This document shows, one piece after another, positions 8,871 through 17,371 of a stretch of DNA of 43,400 nt. Both the position numbers and the translations under genes were made by a program. The notes under the pieces were generated by a model, which saw only the letters and a list, made by a program, of their open reading frames with translations, had not been told where the DNA came from and ran no database searches. The stretch's first letter is position 1, and each line of letters opens with the position of its first letter. This stretch comes from an uncultured Bacteroidota bacterium (GTDB lineage Bacteria; Bacteroidota; Rhodothermia; Rhodothermales; UBA10348), in contig CALFHN010000057.1 of assembly GCA_937876355.1 (NCBI GenBank), positions 1-43,400 on the forward strand, in the 5' to 3' direction.

Positions 8871-8947
8871 AGTACTGAGTTTGATAAAGTACCGAGTTTA
8901 ATATAGTACCGAGTTCACTAGAGTAATGAGTTCAATATAGTACCGAT
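8871..8947. repeat. 17-bp tandem repeat, about 4.5 copies
   Basis: Four contiguous 17-base units at 8871-8887, 8888-8904, 8905-8921 and 8922-8938, plus a partial fifth, share the core AGTACCGAGTTNNATAT. There are no spacers. The array straddles the prmA stop codon (8918-8920) and fills the leader of ppx. On the minus strand each unit contains an A/T-rich hexamer such as TATATT. Confidence 0.9.
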
Positions 8948-9778
8948 CGATGTCGAATTAATGGCCCACACGGACCACCAGTCCCCTTCCGTAGTTTCCC
9001 GAACTGAAATCAAGCCGTTCGTTTCTAGCTCCTTTAGCATGATCTCTCTATCAGAAATTAGCAGACCAGCCAATCCCAATTTTGCCTCGTCAGTCATGAA
9101 TACTTTCAGGGCTGGCAACATTGCACGTAACGTTTCCCGATTGATATTAGCTAACACTATATCAAAAGTCTGACTTGGCACAACTTTTTCTGTGCCCACA
9201 AACATTTGAAACCGCTCCGAAAGGCCATTCATCAAAGAATTTTCATCAGCATTCCCTTTACAAATCGGATCAACATCAAAACCTACAGCCTTAGAAGCAC
9301 CAATTTTTAAGGCAGAAAAGGCCAGTACCCCCGTTCCTGTACCAGCATCCAAGACACGATCTCCTTCGCGAACCATCTCTTCAATACCAGCCATCATCAA
9401 GCGGGTAGTTTCGTGATACCCAGTCCCAAAAGACATTTTCGGATCTATTATCAGCTCAATTTTATCTTCTGGAACGATTCCGATATCCCAAGATGGGCGA
9501 ATCCAAAACCGACCAACTTTTATTGGTTTTATGGTTTTTTCCCATTCCTCATTCCAATTTTGATCGAGAATCAATTCACAGGAAATGGGTCCGGATTGAA
9601 ATGGAGCAGCGATCCTCTCAAATTCAGCTTTGACAAACGGATAACCAGTTTCCTCAAAAAAGAAAACAAGAGCGCCTTCCCTCTCTTCTACACCTTGAAC
9701 TTCCTCCGTCATAAGTAAGCCTAAAAGAAGCTCATGATTTTGCGACTTTGACGGAACGGTAACGGCGGTGGATGGCAT
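8918..9778 (-). CDS. prmA: Ribosomal protein L11 methyltransferase
   Basis: 286 residues, ATG start. An N-terminal substrate-recognition part (about 1-110) is followed by a Rossmann SAM-dependent methyltransferase. Motif I is VLDAGTGTGVLAFSALKIGA. The PrmA-specific loop MSFGTGYHETTRLM precedes it, and a VLANINRETL motif IV follows. It trimethylates ribosomal protein L11. The last dozen codons run into the 17-bp tandem repeat, so the C-terminal residues (TSIGTILNSLL) are repeat-encoded and probably dispensable. First gene of the minus-strand run toward ppx, mrp and the NifU-domain gene. Confidence 0.94.
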   Translation of the reverse strand: MPSTAVTVPSKSQNHELLLGLLMTEEVQGVEEREGALVFFFEETGYPFVKAEFERIAAPFQSGPISCELILDQNWNEEWEKTIKPIKVGRFWIRPSWDIGIVPEDKIELIIDPKMSFGTGYHETTRLMMAGIEEMVREGDRVLDAGTGTGVLAFSALKIGASKAVGFDVDPICKGNADENSLMNGLSERFQMFVGTEKVVPSQTFDIVLANINRETLRAMLPALKVFMTDEAKLGLAGLLISDREIMLKELETNGLISVRETTEGDWWSVWAINSTSIGTILNSLL

Positions 9779-9819
9779 AATTTTTTAAAATTAAATTGAT
9801 TGGTAGACTAATCGAATTC

Positions 9820-9863
9820 CATCTTACTTCCTAAATAAAAGCATCTTACTTCCCAAATAAAAG
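9820..9863. repeat. 22-bp tandem duplication
   Basis: CATCTTACTTCCTAAATAAAAG (9820-9841) is repeated at once at 9842-9863 with one change (T to C). It lies in the 186-base divergent gap between prmA and xylB. It looks like a recent local duplication; no function is evident. Confidence 0.9.
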
Positions 9864-9932
9864 ATGTGGAGTTTGCCTCGAAAACAGTACGTTGTAGCTG
9901 TTAAACATTTTAGTGACTGGGTGACCTCAAAC

Positions 9933-9951
9933 CATCAGTTCAAAACTGATG
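9933..9951. promoter_or_regulatory. Perfect 8+3+8 palindrome just upstream of xylB
   Basis: CATCAGTT-caa-AACTGATG, ending 13 bases before the xylB ATG at 9965. It could be an operator for a sugar-responsive repressor or an RNA hairpin near the ribosome-binding region. It lacks the central CG typical of LacI-family operators. No regulator gene is adjacent. Confidence 0.45.
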
Positions 9952-9964
9952 CCCTGAATTTGAT

Positions 9965-11473
9965 ATGATGAGCAAATACTACCTAGGAATTGACGTGGGA
10001 AGTTCTTCCGTCAAAGCGTCCATATTTGATGCTGAAAAGGGTATATCCGTTGGACATGCAACCTTTCCCCCAACCGAACAGCCAATCGATTCTGACCAAG
10101 CTGGATGGGCCGAACAAGACCCAGAACTGTGGTGGCACAACTTTCTAGCAGGTTATGCCCAAATCGTATCTGAACACAAGATCAAAACAAACCAAATTGA
10201 TGGTATTGGCATTTCTTATCAGATGCACGGCTTAGTAGCTGTCGACAAAAAAGGCGACGTCTTGCGTAAATCTATCATATGGTGTGATAGTCGTGCTGTT
10301 GAAATTGGTGAAACTGCTTTACAAGAACTGGGAGAATCATACTGCAATTCACACCTGTTAAATTCTCCTGGCAATTTTACGGCCTCGAAACTAAGGTGGG
10401 TTAAGGAAAACGAACCTGATAAATATGCTCAAATACACAAATTCATGCTCCCCGGAGATTACATCGCCTTCCGGCTGAGCGGTGAATACTCCACCACGAA
10501 CTGCGGGCTTTCAGAAGGTGTTTTGTGGGATTTTAAAAATCGGAGCCTATCTAAAACCGTTTTATCGTATTTCGGATTTGAAGACTCACTTATCCCTGAA
10601 GTCGTGCCAAATATCGGCTTTCAGGGCACTGTTTCTAGGTCTGTAACAGACCTATTAGGACTAAAAGCCAATGTGCCTATAACGTATAGAGCCGGAGATC
10701 AGCCCAACAACGCGTTTTCGTTGGGAGTCATGCAGCCCGGAGAGGTAGCAACAACAGCCGGAACGTCCGGCGTGATTTATGCCGTAACGGATACAGATAC
10801 CTTCGACCCACAATCCCGCATTAATACCTTTTTACACGTAAACGATAGTGCGTTGGACAAAAGGAATGGCGTATTAGTATGTGTTAATGGAGCAGGTGCA
10901 CTTTATAGTTGGTTGAAGCGATTTCTTAACCATAATGACGGCCATTTATCCTACAAACAGATGAATGACCTAGCAAGCCTCTCTGAGCCGGGCTCCCAAG
11001 GCGTTAGGTTTTTCCCGTTCGGTAACGGAGCGGAACGAATCTTGGGAAATCGATTGATTCAGGCAAATATCATGGGCTTAGACTTCAACCGCCATAACGA
11101 AGAACACGTCCTTCGGGCTGGCATGGAAGGCATCGTTTTCGCCCTAAATTTGGGATTTGATATATTAAAATCGACCGGAGTATCACGCGAAACAATCAAA
11201 GCCGGACATGCAAATTTATTTCTGAGTCAAACCTTTCGGACGATATTTGCCAATGTGACCCAAACGTCTTTATTGGTATTTGAAACAGATGGAGCTGATG
11301 GCGCGGCTCGGGGTGCAGCACTTGGGGCTGGGTTTTATAATCGATCCGAAAACGCGTTTGACTCAGTTAAACGAATTCATACGGTCGAACCTCAACAAGC
11401 ACTTAAAACCCAATATGAAGACATCTACGGTCAGTGGAAAGCAGTAGTGGAAAACCTTTCTGAGATCGTTTGA
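9965..11473 (+). CDS. xylB: Xylulokinase (FGGY kinase)
   Basis: 502 residues, ASKHA-fold sugar kinase that phosphorylates D-xylulose to xylulose 5-phosphate for the pentose phosphate pathway. It has the N-terminal GIDVGSSSVKASIFD loop, YQMHGLV and IIWCDSRA (xylulose-binding region), SPGNFTASKLRWVKENEP, and the C-terminal GADGAARGAALGAG segment of the nucleotide-binding site. Length matches the family. No xylose isomerase or sugar transporter is adjacent, so this is a lone kinase gene; a different pentulose substrate cannot be excluded. It is convergent with the next gene, with only 8 bases between the stops. A palindrome sits just before the start. Confidence 0.93.
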   Translation: MMSKYYLGIDVGSSSVKASIFDAEKGISVGHATFPPTEQPIDSDQAGWAEQDPELWWHNFLAGYAQIVSEHKIKTNQIDGIGISYQMHGLVAVDKKGDVLRKSIIWCDSRAVEIGETALQELGESYCNSHLLNSPGNFTASKLRWVKENEPDKYAQIHKFMLPGDYIAFRLSGEYSTTNCGLSEGVLWDFKNRSLSKTVLSYFGFEDSLIPEVVPNIGFQGTVSRSVTDLLGLKANVPITYRAGDQPNNAFSLGVMQPGEVATTAGTSGVIYAVTDTDTFDPQSRINTFLHVNDSALDKRNGVLVCVNGAGALYSWLKRFLNHNDGHLSYKQMNDLASLSEPGSQGVRFFPFGNGAERILGNRLIQANIMGLDFNRHNEEHVLRAGMEGIVFALNLGFDILKSTGVSRETIKAGHANLFLSQTFRTIFANVTQTSLLVFETDGADGAARGAALGAGFYNRSENAFDSVKRIHTVEPQQALKTQYEDIYGQWKAVVENLSEIV

Positions 11474-11481
11474 ATACCAAA

Positions 11482-13242
11482 CTACTGATTGGTATGGTAC
11501 ACCGCGATCCCCCAATCTTGACCGTTGTCTGGTTCCGTGTCATCAAAACTGCCAAATGAGTGACTTAAATCTGTTTCAAAGTGAACCAGGTATTCACCCG
11601 GACCAAGCGTTATTGTACCGGAGAAGCGTCGATTCCGGTCCTCTCCACCAGCTGGAACAGTGTTTCGAAACGTCATTTCCCACACTGTTTCTCCTGAGGA
11701 AAGGTCTTGAATCCATCCATAATCGTACGAAGAGCTTGATGTTAGCTCCCCGGCCGCGACAATTTTAAGAATCGCTTCTTTTTCTAAAACAAATCGCTCG
11801 TCAACTTGGACGTCGTTACCCAATTTATTTTGACGTACAAGTGCCGTTCCCATTACCTCGTCCACATCTGAAGACGCGCCGTCGGGCCTCCAAGCCTGTT
11901 CCATTGCTTTCACTCGGACAGCATCGGCCGTAACCTCAGCAGGATTCATAGGAAAAACAGCAATTCCCCACCGCTCAGAATTAGAAGGTCGAGATCTATT
12001 CCAACTTCCAAAATCATGTGACCCATCAGATACATAGTGGATGAAATAGCGTCCGGGTTCCAACGTCAATATGGCCATTTCCTCCCGATTTGTACGATCT
12101 CCACCGGCAGGCGAACTATTGTTATACGACATTTCCCAGATGTACGATGCTTGCCCTTCTCGTTCAATCCAGCCATAATCATAGTTTGACCCTTCGCCGT
12201 CTATTTCCCCCATTCCATAAACCACCACCGAAAGTGTCTTATCTAATTCAAGAGTCAAGCTTAAATCTTCGTTCGACTCTGCTTTGAGCAGCGAAACAAG
12301 GGGCTCAGAATCAGACCAGGGATCAAACAGGTGTGCCTGTGAATCGTTAGAACTATACAGTCTGACTCCCCAATTGTCCGGAGCCCAAGGGGGGTTTGCT
12401 TTCCATGAACTTGACACTTGATTTCTGCCAGCCTCAAAGGAAATTTTATATAGTCCTGGAGCCACAGCGACACTACCTTCAAAGGCTCGGTTATATTTTG
12501 AGCCTCCTGCGTCCGTTGTCATGTCTTCTGTTAGTTGCCAAACCGGTGTCGATTTAGGAAGCTGAACTAATTCCAGTTTGTCACAATTAGTTGAGCACAC
12601 CGCAAGCGTCATATCCAATTTAAGTTCGGTTGCAGAATCAACTTGTATCATCTGGCTCGCCATCTGGCCTGTACGTGTCGGTACAAATGACCAAACTAAT
12701 TCAGTAAAATCAGAAGTGGAGTTCTCAGTAAAATTTTTAAGCTCGGAAATCGTCCCGGCAGGAGCATTTGAAGTCAGACTAAAACTCCAAAAACTTGGGT
12801 CGTTGGTCCAGTGTGGTTTAAGGCCCAAAAATGATCCACTTTTACTAGACTTTGATGTAGGCCCATACGTCGAATAATAAGCAGTATACGTCCCTGGAGA
12901 TAGTTGAGTAGAATCAGAAATCGATGCTTTAACGCCGTCACGAATTGTTTTCAGCGGTTCCGGCTTCCAAGCCACCTCCTCCGTTGCACGATTTAAAATC
13001 CAACCATAAACAGCCAGACTACTTGATAATTCATCTGACTCAAATGCAGCAAACGAGTTCACATATACAACAGCTTCTTCGGCAACGGTAAAATGTTTAG
13101 AATAAAGGTGATTTACCGACATGTCGGAAATAAAAACAAATCCGTCTCCTTTCGGGCCACTAGAATTCATTCGCCAGACGATGAGTCCAACCGTAATGAC
13201 GAGTAAGAAAATTTGAAGTTTTAGAAAGCGCCGTTTTCGCAT
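11482..13242 (-). CDS. Membrane-anchored exported protein with four copies of an unrecognised ~95-residue repeat
   Basis: I do not recognise the family. From the ATG at 13240-13242 (586 aa; an in-frame TTG lies three codons earlier) it starts MRKRR and a hydrophobic segment (LKLQIFLLVITVGLIVW), giving an N-in membrane anchor or uncleaved signal; the rest is predicted extracytoplasmic. Four divergent repeats lie near residues 76-157, 207-297, 335-433 and 492-586. The shared pattern is YGWI...W.M, then PAGG..NR, a LxPGxYxxxF/Y strand pair, a SHxFGSW/F segment and WGIAV/WGVRL. Copies 3 and 4 match best; copy 1 is most degraded. The pattern suggests a beta-sandwich, perhaps binding a ligand or carbohydrate. 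No catalytic motif is seen. Confidence 0.75.
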   Translation of the reverse strand: MRKRRFLKLQIFLLVITVGLIVWRMNSSGPKGDGFVFISDMSVNHLYSKHFTVAEEAVVYVNSFAAFESDELSSSLAVYGWILNRATEEVAWKPEPLKTIRDGVKASISDSTQLSPGTYTAYYSTYGPTSKSSKSGSFLGLKPHWTNDPSFWSFSLTSNAPAGTISELKNFTENSTSDFTELVWSFVPTRTGQMASQMIQVDSATELKLDMTLAVCSTNCDKLELVQLPKSTPVWQLTEDMTTDAGGSKYNRAFEGSVAVAPGLYKISFEAGRNQVSSSWKANPPWAPDNWGVRLYSSNDSQAHLFDPWSDSEPLVSLLKAESNEDLSLTLELDKTLSVVVYGMGEIDGEGSNYDYGWIEREGQASYIWEMSYNNSSPAGGDRTNREEMAILTLEPGRYFIHYVSDGSHDFGSWNRSRPSNSERWGIAVFPMNPAEVTADAVRVKAMEQAWRPDGASSDVDEVMGTALVRQNKLGNDVQVDERFVLEKEAILKIVAAGELTSSSSYDYGWIQDLSSGETVWEMTFRNTVPAGGEDRNRRFSGTITLGPGEYLVHFETDLSHSFGSFDDTEPDNGQDWGIAVYHTNQ

Positions 13243-13462
13243 TGGATACAAATTGGATTGATAGATTTCATCTACGCCAGTTAATCTTTGAAGTTACCTG
13301 TTTTCATTCAACATTTGGCACTCTTACAAAATACATGTGCAGACTCAGCCCCATTTATTGCCGACCTTCCTAATGCGTACCTTAACATAGCTGGAAGTTG
13401 TAACAATCTGCGTTAAAATGCGGTAGACACCTTCGCATACGAATCCGATTAAATGCCCTTGT

Positions 13463-15679
13463 ATGGCAGAAAAAGCCTTAAAGACAAAAGTTAACGAAAA
13501 GTGGACTTCGCGTTTAGCACGCCGAGGGCTACCTGTCTTGTTATTAGCTTTGTTTGGATTGAGCCTAATCCTTTCAGTTGGGTATCATTTCACTCAATTG
13601 ACCTCTGGCACCCCGCCTTCAAACGGAGCCGAGTTCCTCTATTTCACTTTTGTAACCGTTGGATTTGGCTCGCTATGGTTTTGGATGAAGGGCTACTTCC
13701 AGGAACGAAATGATTCACCATCAAAATTGCTTTGGTCCGTTTTAGTATCAGGACTGTTCTTAGTAGCGATTGCAGGCTTTACGGCCCGATTTGGTACCGT
13801 TACAGCTGGTGGTGTAGAGTTACCACTCGGTTTTGCCCCTGGCACCGGAATTCCTTTGACCTCTCCTACTATCATTAAAATGATGGTCGTGAGCATTGCC
13901 CAAATCCTGTTCGCTTTCTTATTGCTTCATCGTTTTCAGCAATTGGTGTTGGTGAAGAGGACTCGATCAAGCCAGCGCAATTGGTTCATTATGTTGATCC
14001 TTATGGCTGCTGCGGCCTTATTGACGGTTACGAAACCTGCTGGTGCACCTCAGAATGAGTGGCAAAACGTTGCATTCATCCCCGCGGTCGTGTTCATGCT
14101 TGTTAATGCATTTAAGCTTTCATGGATCGTTTTCCTTTCCTTTAAGGAAAAAGTAGCCACTATTGGTCTATGTTTTGCATTGGTTCTGCTGCTCATACTT
14201 GGCCTTGGCATCGGCGATACTGGATCCAACATACTGGTCCCAAGGTCCTTCGATTATTTGGAATTTTTCTTCGTCCCTCTCGCTAGTTTTGTCAAGCAAG
14301 CGAGCATGTTTGGTATTCTGTATTGCATGACCGCATTCCTATCCTTGTTATTTCATCTGCCCACTACAGGGGACTACGAACAAAGAGAAGGAGAGCGGGC
14401 CACGATATTTTCCATGGCCCATCTGGTCAGCCAAGTGTTCGACGCTGAAAAATTATTCGGCACGGTAGGCTCTGCCCCCGTCGAAGCGGGTTCAGCCGAT
14501 TTTTCGTGGCTGGCTATGCCCGACTATCAATCTGGAAGCCTTCAATACAGAGTAGTGAGTACACACAATATTACCAGCGAACGTGTAGGCGAATTGATTA
14601 ACTCAGACCTCATCATCGAAGATTTGTTGACCGACCGTATGCCGATCATTGTCAATCGGGCTTCGACAGATCATCGTATGAATGTAGCGCCTGGAAACAG
14701 TGCGCTTGGAAGCTTATTAGTGACGCCTTTAATTGCTCGCGACGAAGTAATAGGTGCACTTTTCGCCGCAAAACGGGTGATTAACGGCTTTGAGCGCGAT
14801 GATGCGGAGACCATTGCAGTGTTTGCGGCGCAAGCTGCGCTTGCCATAGATAATTCGAGACTATTCGAACAACAAGTAGAAAAGGAACGACTATCTCGCG
14901 AAATGAGCATCGCTCGAGAAGTACAAAAGCGGTTGCTTCCTCAAAACGTGCCTATAATGAGCGGCATGTCAATGGCTGCTAGTAGCGTGTCCGCCCAGGA
15001 AGTTGGTGGAGACTATTATGATTTCGTTCGCCTTGGAGAGCATAAACTAGGAGTCATAATCGGCGATGTTTCTGGAAAAGGTACCTCAGCGGCTTTTTAC
15101 ATGGCTGAAATGCAAGGCATCTTCCAATCCGTAAGTCGACTTGCGGATTCCCCTTCCATGTTCTTGCACCACGCCAACGTCGCGTTGGGGCAAAGTTTAG
15201 ATAGGAACGTATTTATTTCGGCCATCTATGCCATTCTTGATCTTGAAAAAGAAAACCTTGTCATTGCAAGAGCCGGCCACTGCCCTGCTGCAATTGTCCG
15301 CCTAAGTGGTGAATCTCGATACATTCGAACCCCAGGCCTTGGACTCGGACTAGATCGCGGAGAGCTTTTTCAACGCAGCCTGACCGAAGAGTCGATCGCA
15401 TTGCAGCCTGGGGACCTTTTTGTGTTGTACACAGACGGAGTGGTCGAAAGTCGTTCCGAATCTGGCGAAGAATATGGCTATGAAAGGCTTTTAAGTTTAC
15501 TTGAGGATCATCGTCATGATGATGCTGATGGCATTCACGCTGCTGTTTTAAGAGATTTAAGGAGTTTCATAGCCGGAGAAGAATACGACGATGATATGAC
15601 GTTAGTCGTCCTAAAATGGCATGGCATTCCTCTAGATTCGCTCATAAGTCAAGAACATCCCTTACATGAAACCGCATGA
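13463..15679 (+). CDS. Membrane PP2C (SpoIIE/RsbU-type) phosphatase with GAF domain
   Basis: 738 residues. About eight transmembrane helices occupy residues 19-300, then a GAF-like sensor domain (~310-455), a short linker with SREMSIAREVQKRLLPQ, and a PP2C domain (~490-725). Metal-binding acids are present: Asp517 in EVGGDYYDF, Asp535 in GDVSGKG, Asp658 in YTDGVVES and the DDDMT cluster at 709-713. RsbU-class phosphatases dephosphorylate a STAS anti-anti-sigma protein. The next two genes are exactly a STAS protein and an HATPase anti-sigma-like kinase, giving a complete partner-switching input module. The signal sensed by the membrane and GAF parts is unknown. ATG start; the 211-base divergent gap upstream has no gene. 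Confidence 0.93.
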   Translation: MAEKALKTKVNEKWTSRLARRGLPVLLLALFGLSLILSVGYHFTQLTSGTPPSNGAEFLYFTFVTVGFGSLWFWMKGYFQERNDSPSKLLWSVLVSGLFLVAIAGFTARFGTVTAGGVELPLGFAPGTGIPLTSPTIIKMMVVSIAQILFAFLLLHRFQQLVLVKRTRSSQRNWFIMLILMAAAALLTVTKPAGAPQNEWQNVAFIPAVVFMLVNAFKLSWIVFLSFKEKVATIGLCFALVLLLILGLGIGDTGSNILVPRSFDYLEFFFVPLASFVKQASMFGILYCMTAFLSLLFHLPTTGDYEQREGERATIFSMAHLVSQVFDAEKLFGTVGSAPVEAGSADFSWLAMPDYQSGSLQYRVVSTHNITSERVGELINSDLIIEDLLTDRMPIIVNRASTDHRMNVAPGNSALGSLLVTPLIARDEVIGALFAAKRVINGFERDDAETIAVFAAQAALAIDNSRLFEQQVEKERLSREMSIAREVQKRLLPQNVPIMSGMSMAASSVSAQEVGGDYYDFVRLGEHKLGVIIGDVSGKGTSAAFYMAEMQGIFQSVSRLADSPSMFLHHANVALGQSLDRNVFISAIYAILDLEKENLVIARAGHCPAAIVRLSGESRYIRTPGLGLGLDRGELFQRSLTEESIALQPGDLFVLYTDGVVESRSESGEEYGYERLLSLLEDHRHDDADGIHAAVLRDLRSFIAGEEYDDDMTLVVLKWHGIPLDSLISQEHPLHETA

Positions 15680-15752
15680 CGCAGTATCTTCCTTTTTTCT
15701 TATGTGACCTTCTGCATGAGGATAGACCACACACCAAGCCTTAATAATAGCT

Positions 15753-16109
15753 ATGAGCAACTTTTCCGTTGGATTCCGCAGTAGCGGCCATATACAAATA
15801 TTAGATCTTAAAGGCGAATTGGACGCCCATACAGCTTCAGAGTTAGAGGCTGCTATTCAAAAATGCCAGGCAAACAATCAAGTTCACATCATAATTAATG
15901 GAGCAAGCTTGATGTATATATCCAGCGCTGGACTGGGTGTGTTCATGGCATACATTGAGGACATCCGTGAACTTGGTGGCGATATCAAGATCGCTGCGCT
16001 TCAACCTAAAGTATATAATGTGTTTGATTTGCTCGGCTTTCCGATGCTTTTCGACATTATTGACTTAGAAGCTGATGCCATCGGCAAATTTGATCCGTCA
16101 AACGCCTAA
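15753..16109 (+). CDS. STAS-domain anti-sigma factor antagonist (RsbV/SpoIIAA-like)
   Basis: 118 residues, a single STAS domain. The phospho-acceptor loop reads YISSAGLGVF; by alignment with RsbV (DSTGLG), Ser58 is the expected phosphorylated residue, and Ser57 replaces the usual Asp. When dephosphorylated by the upstream PP2C protein it should bind and occupy the HATPase partner encoded just downstream. It lies 73 bases after the phosphatase and 27 bases before the kinase, so the three genes are probably one transcript. No sigma factor gene is next to them, so the output target lies elsewhere or is not a sigma factor. Confidence 0.94.
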   Translation: MSNFSVGFRSSGHIQILDLKGELDAHTASELEAAIQKCQANNQVHIIINGASLMYISSAGLGVFMAYIEDIRELGGDIKIAALQPKVYNVFDLLGFPMLFDIIDLEADAIGKFDPSNA

Positions 16110-16136
16110 TAATTAAACGTTTATCAGTTAGCGAAC

Positions 16137-16556
16137 GTGGCTGTTAATACTCATACATTGACCATTCCGAGCTCAACGAGCTTCCTAGAGGAAGTTCGAG
16201 AGTTTGTGACGTCTCACGCCACTCAGGCAAAGTTTGCTGAGGGTGTGGTTGAGCAGATGAAAATGGCAGTTGATGAGGCATGCACGAATGTAATCGAACA
16301 TTCCTACGAGGGTAATGCCGATCAGGTAATCGACATCACCATCACTACTATGCCCGATAAATTGGTGGTCGTTATTCGGGACAAGGGGCTTAAGTTTGAC
16401 CGGGCGGCATACCAGGAACCTGATCTTTTACAATACGCGAAGTCCAAAAAGACGGGAGGATTCGGAGTTCACATCATGCGAAAACTTATGGACTCCGTGG
16501 AATACCGCAATACTGGCGGATTTAATGAGTGCTGCATGATCAAATTCAAATCCTGA
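16137..16556 (+). CDS. HATPase_c_2 serine kinase / anti-sigma factor (RsbW/SpoIIAB-like)
   Basis: 139 residues from a GTG. GHKL ATPase fold: N box EACTNVIEHSYEG (about residues 47-59), G1 box VIRDKGLKFD, G2 region KKTGGFGVHIM. In partner-switching systems this protein phosphorylates the STAS antagonist and, when free, binds the sigma factor. Its place directly after the STAS gene supports that pairing. The gene is convergent with ubiE/menG; the 47-base gap contains no strong terminator that I can see. Confidence 0.93.
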   Translation: MAVNTHTLTIPSSTSFLEEVREFVTSHATQAKFAEGVVEQMKMAVDEACTNVIEHSYEGNADQVIDITITTMPDKLVVVIRDKGLKFDRAAYQEPDLLQYAKSKKTGGFGVHIMRKLMDSVEYRNTGGFNECCMIKFKS

Positions 16557-16603
16557 CTGTAAACCTCAGCATGCAGTAACGTTGCCTTTGCTTCAAAAAC
16601 CGC

Positions 16604-17344
16604 CTATTGGCGTTCTCCCACGTAAATTGAAGCCACTCCAAACGTAAGACGTTGATCTCTTACTTCCTTGAAGCCTGCTTTTTTCATGTGGTCCAAAAAA
16701 GCTGCTCCTTCTGGGAAAGCGGCGATAGATTCCGGCAAATAGGTATAGGCCGCTTGGTCTCCTGAAATAAGACGGCCAACCAAAGGGAGAATGTATCGGT
16801 TGTAAAAGGCGTAGCTTTGTTTGATTGGAAACGCGGACGGCTTACTGAATTCGAGAACAACTAACCGACCTCCTTTTTTAAGTACGCGAAAAATCTGACT
16901 CAACCCTTCATCTAGATTTTCGAAGTTTCGAACCCCGAAAGCCACCATGGCTGCGTCGAATTGGCCATCAGAAAAAGGAAGTTTTTCCGCATCTCCAGTC
17001 TGAAGAACAACTTTTTCAACTAGTCCTTTTGATGATATTTTTCGACGCCCTACGGTTAACATTTCTTCTGAAATATCAACTCCTATCGTCTTGGGAATGC
17101 CGTTTTGAGCTCCCATAATAGCCAAATCAGCGGTGCCTGTTGCCACATCAAGGACGCTTGAAGGCTGCTTTTCTAAGACCAGACGTATCACTTTCTTACG
17201 CCATTTCTGATCTATTCCCGCGCTCAAGACACGATTCAAAAGGTCATATCGAGGAGCAATCGCGTCGAACATTCGCTCAATTTGAGGTTTTTTGCCCTCT
17301 ACCATTCCAATGGGTGGCATACCTGAAGTTGAATTTTTGGACAC
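16604..17344 (-). CDS. ubiE: Demethylmenaquinone / 2-polyprenylbenzoquinol C-methyltransferase
   Basis: 246 residues from a GTG at 17342-17344. Class I SAM methyltransferase with the two UbiE/MenG signatures: YDLLNRVLSAGIDQKWRKK near residue 33, and RVLKKGGRLVVLEFSKP near residue 155. The SAM-binding motif is VLDVATGTADLA, and VAFGVRNFENLDEGL is also diagnostic. It performs the last C-methylation in menaquinone synthesis (and in ubiquinone synthesis where that exists). In this lineage menaquinone is the likelier substrate, so menG would also suit. It follows pfkA on the same strand. Confidence 0.94.
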   Translation of the reverse strand: MSKNSTSGMPPIGMVEGKKPQIERMFDAIAPRYDLLNRVLSAGIDQKWRKKVIRLVLEKQPSSVLDVATGTADLAIMGAQNGIPKTIGVDISEEMLTVGRRKISSKGLVEKVVLQTGDAEKLPFSDGQFDAAMVAFGVRNFENLDEGLSQIFRVLKKGGRLVVLEFSKPSAFPIKQSYAFYNRYILPLVGRLISGDQAAYTYLPESIAAFPEGAAFLDHMKKAGFKEVRDQRLTFGVASIYVGERQ

Positions 17345-17371
17345 TCTCTTATCTATTTATAATTCGTTTTA

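Noticed and set aside
8871-8947. CRISPR-like array
   Set aside because: The 17-bp units are directly adjacent with no spacers, and no cas gene is in the window.
9413-9718. A 101-residue plus-strand frame inside prmA
   Set aside because: It is the complement of the well-supported prmA coding sequence and has no recognisable protein features.
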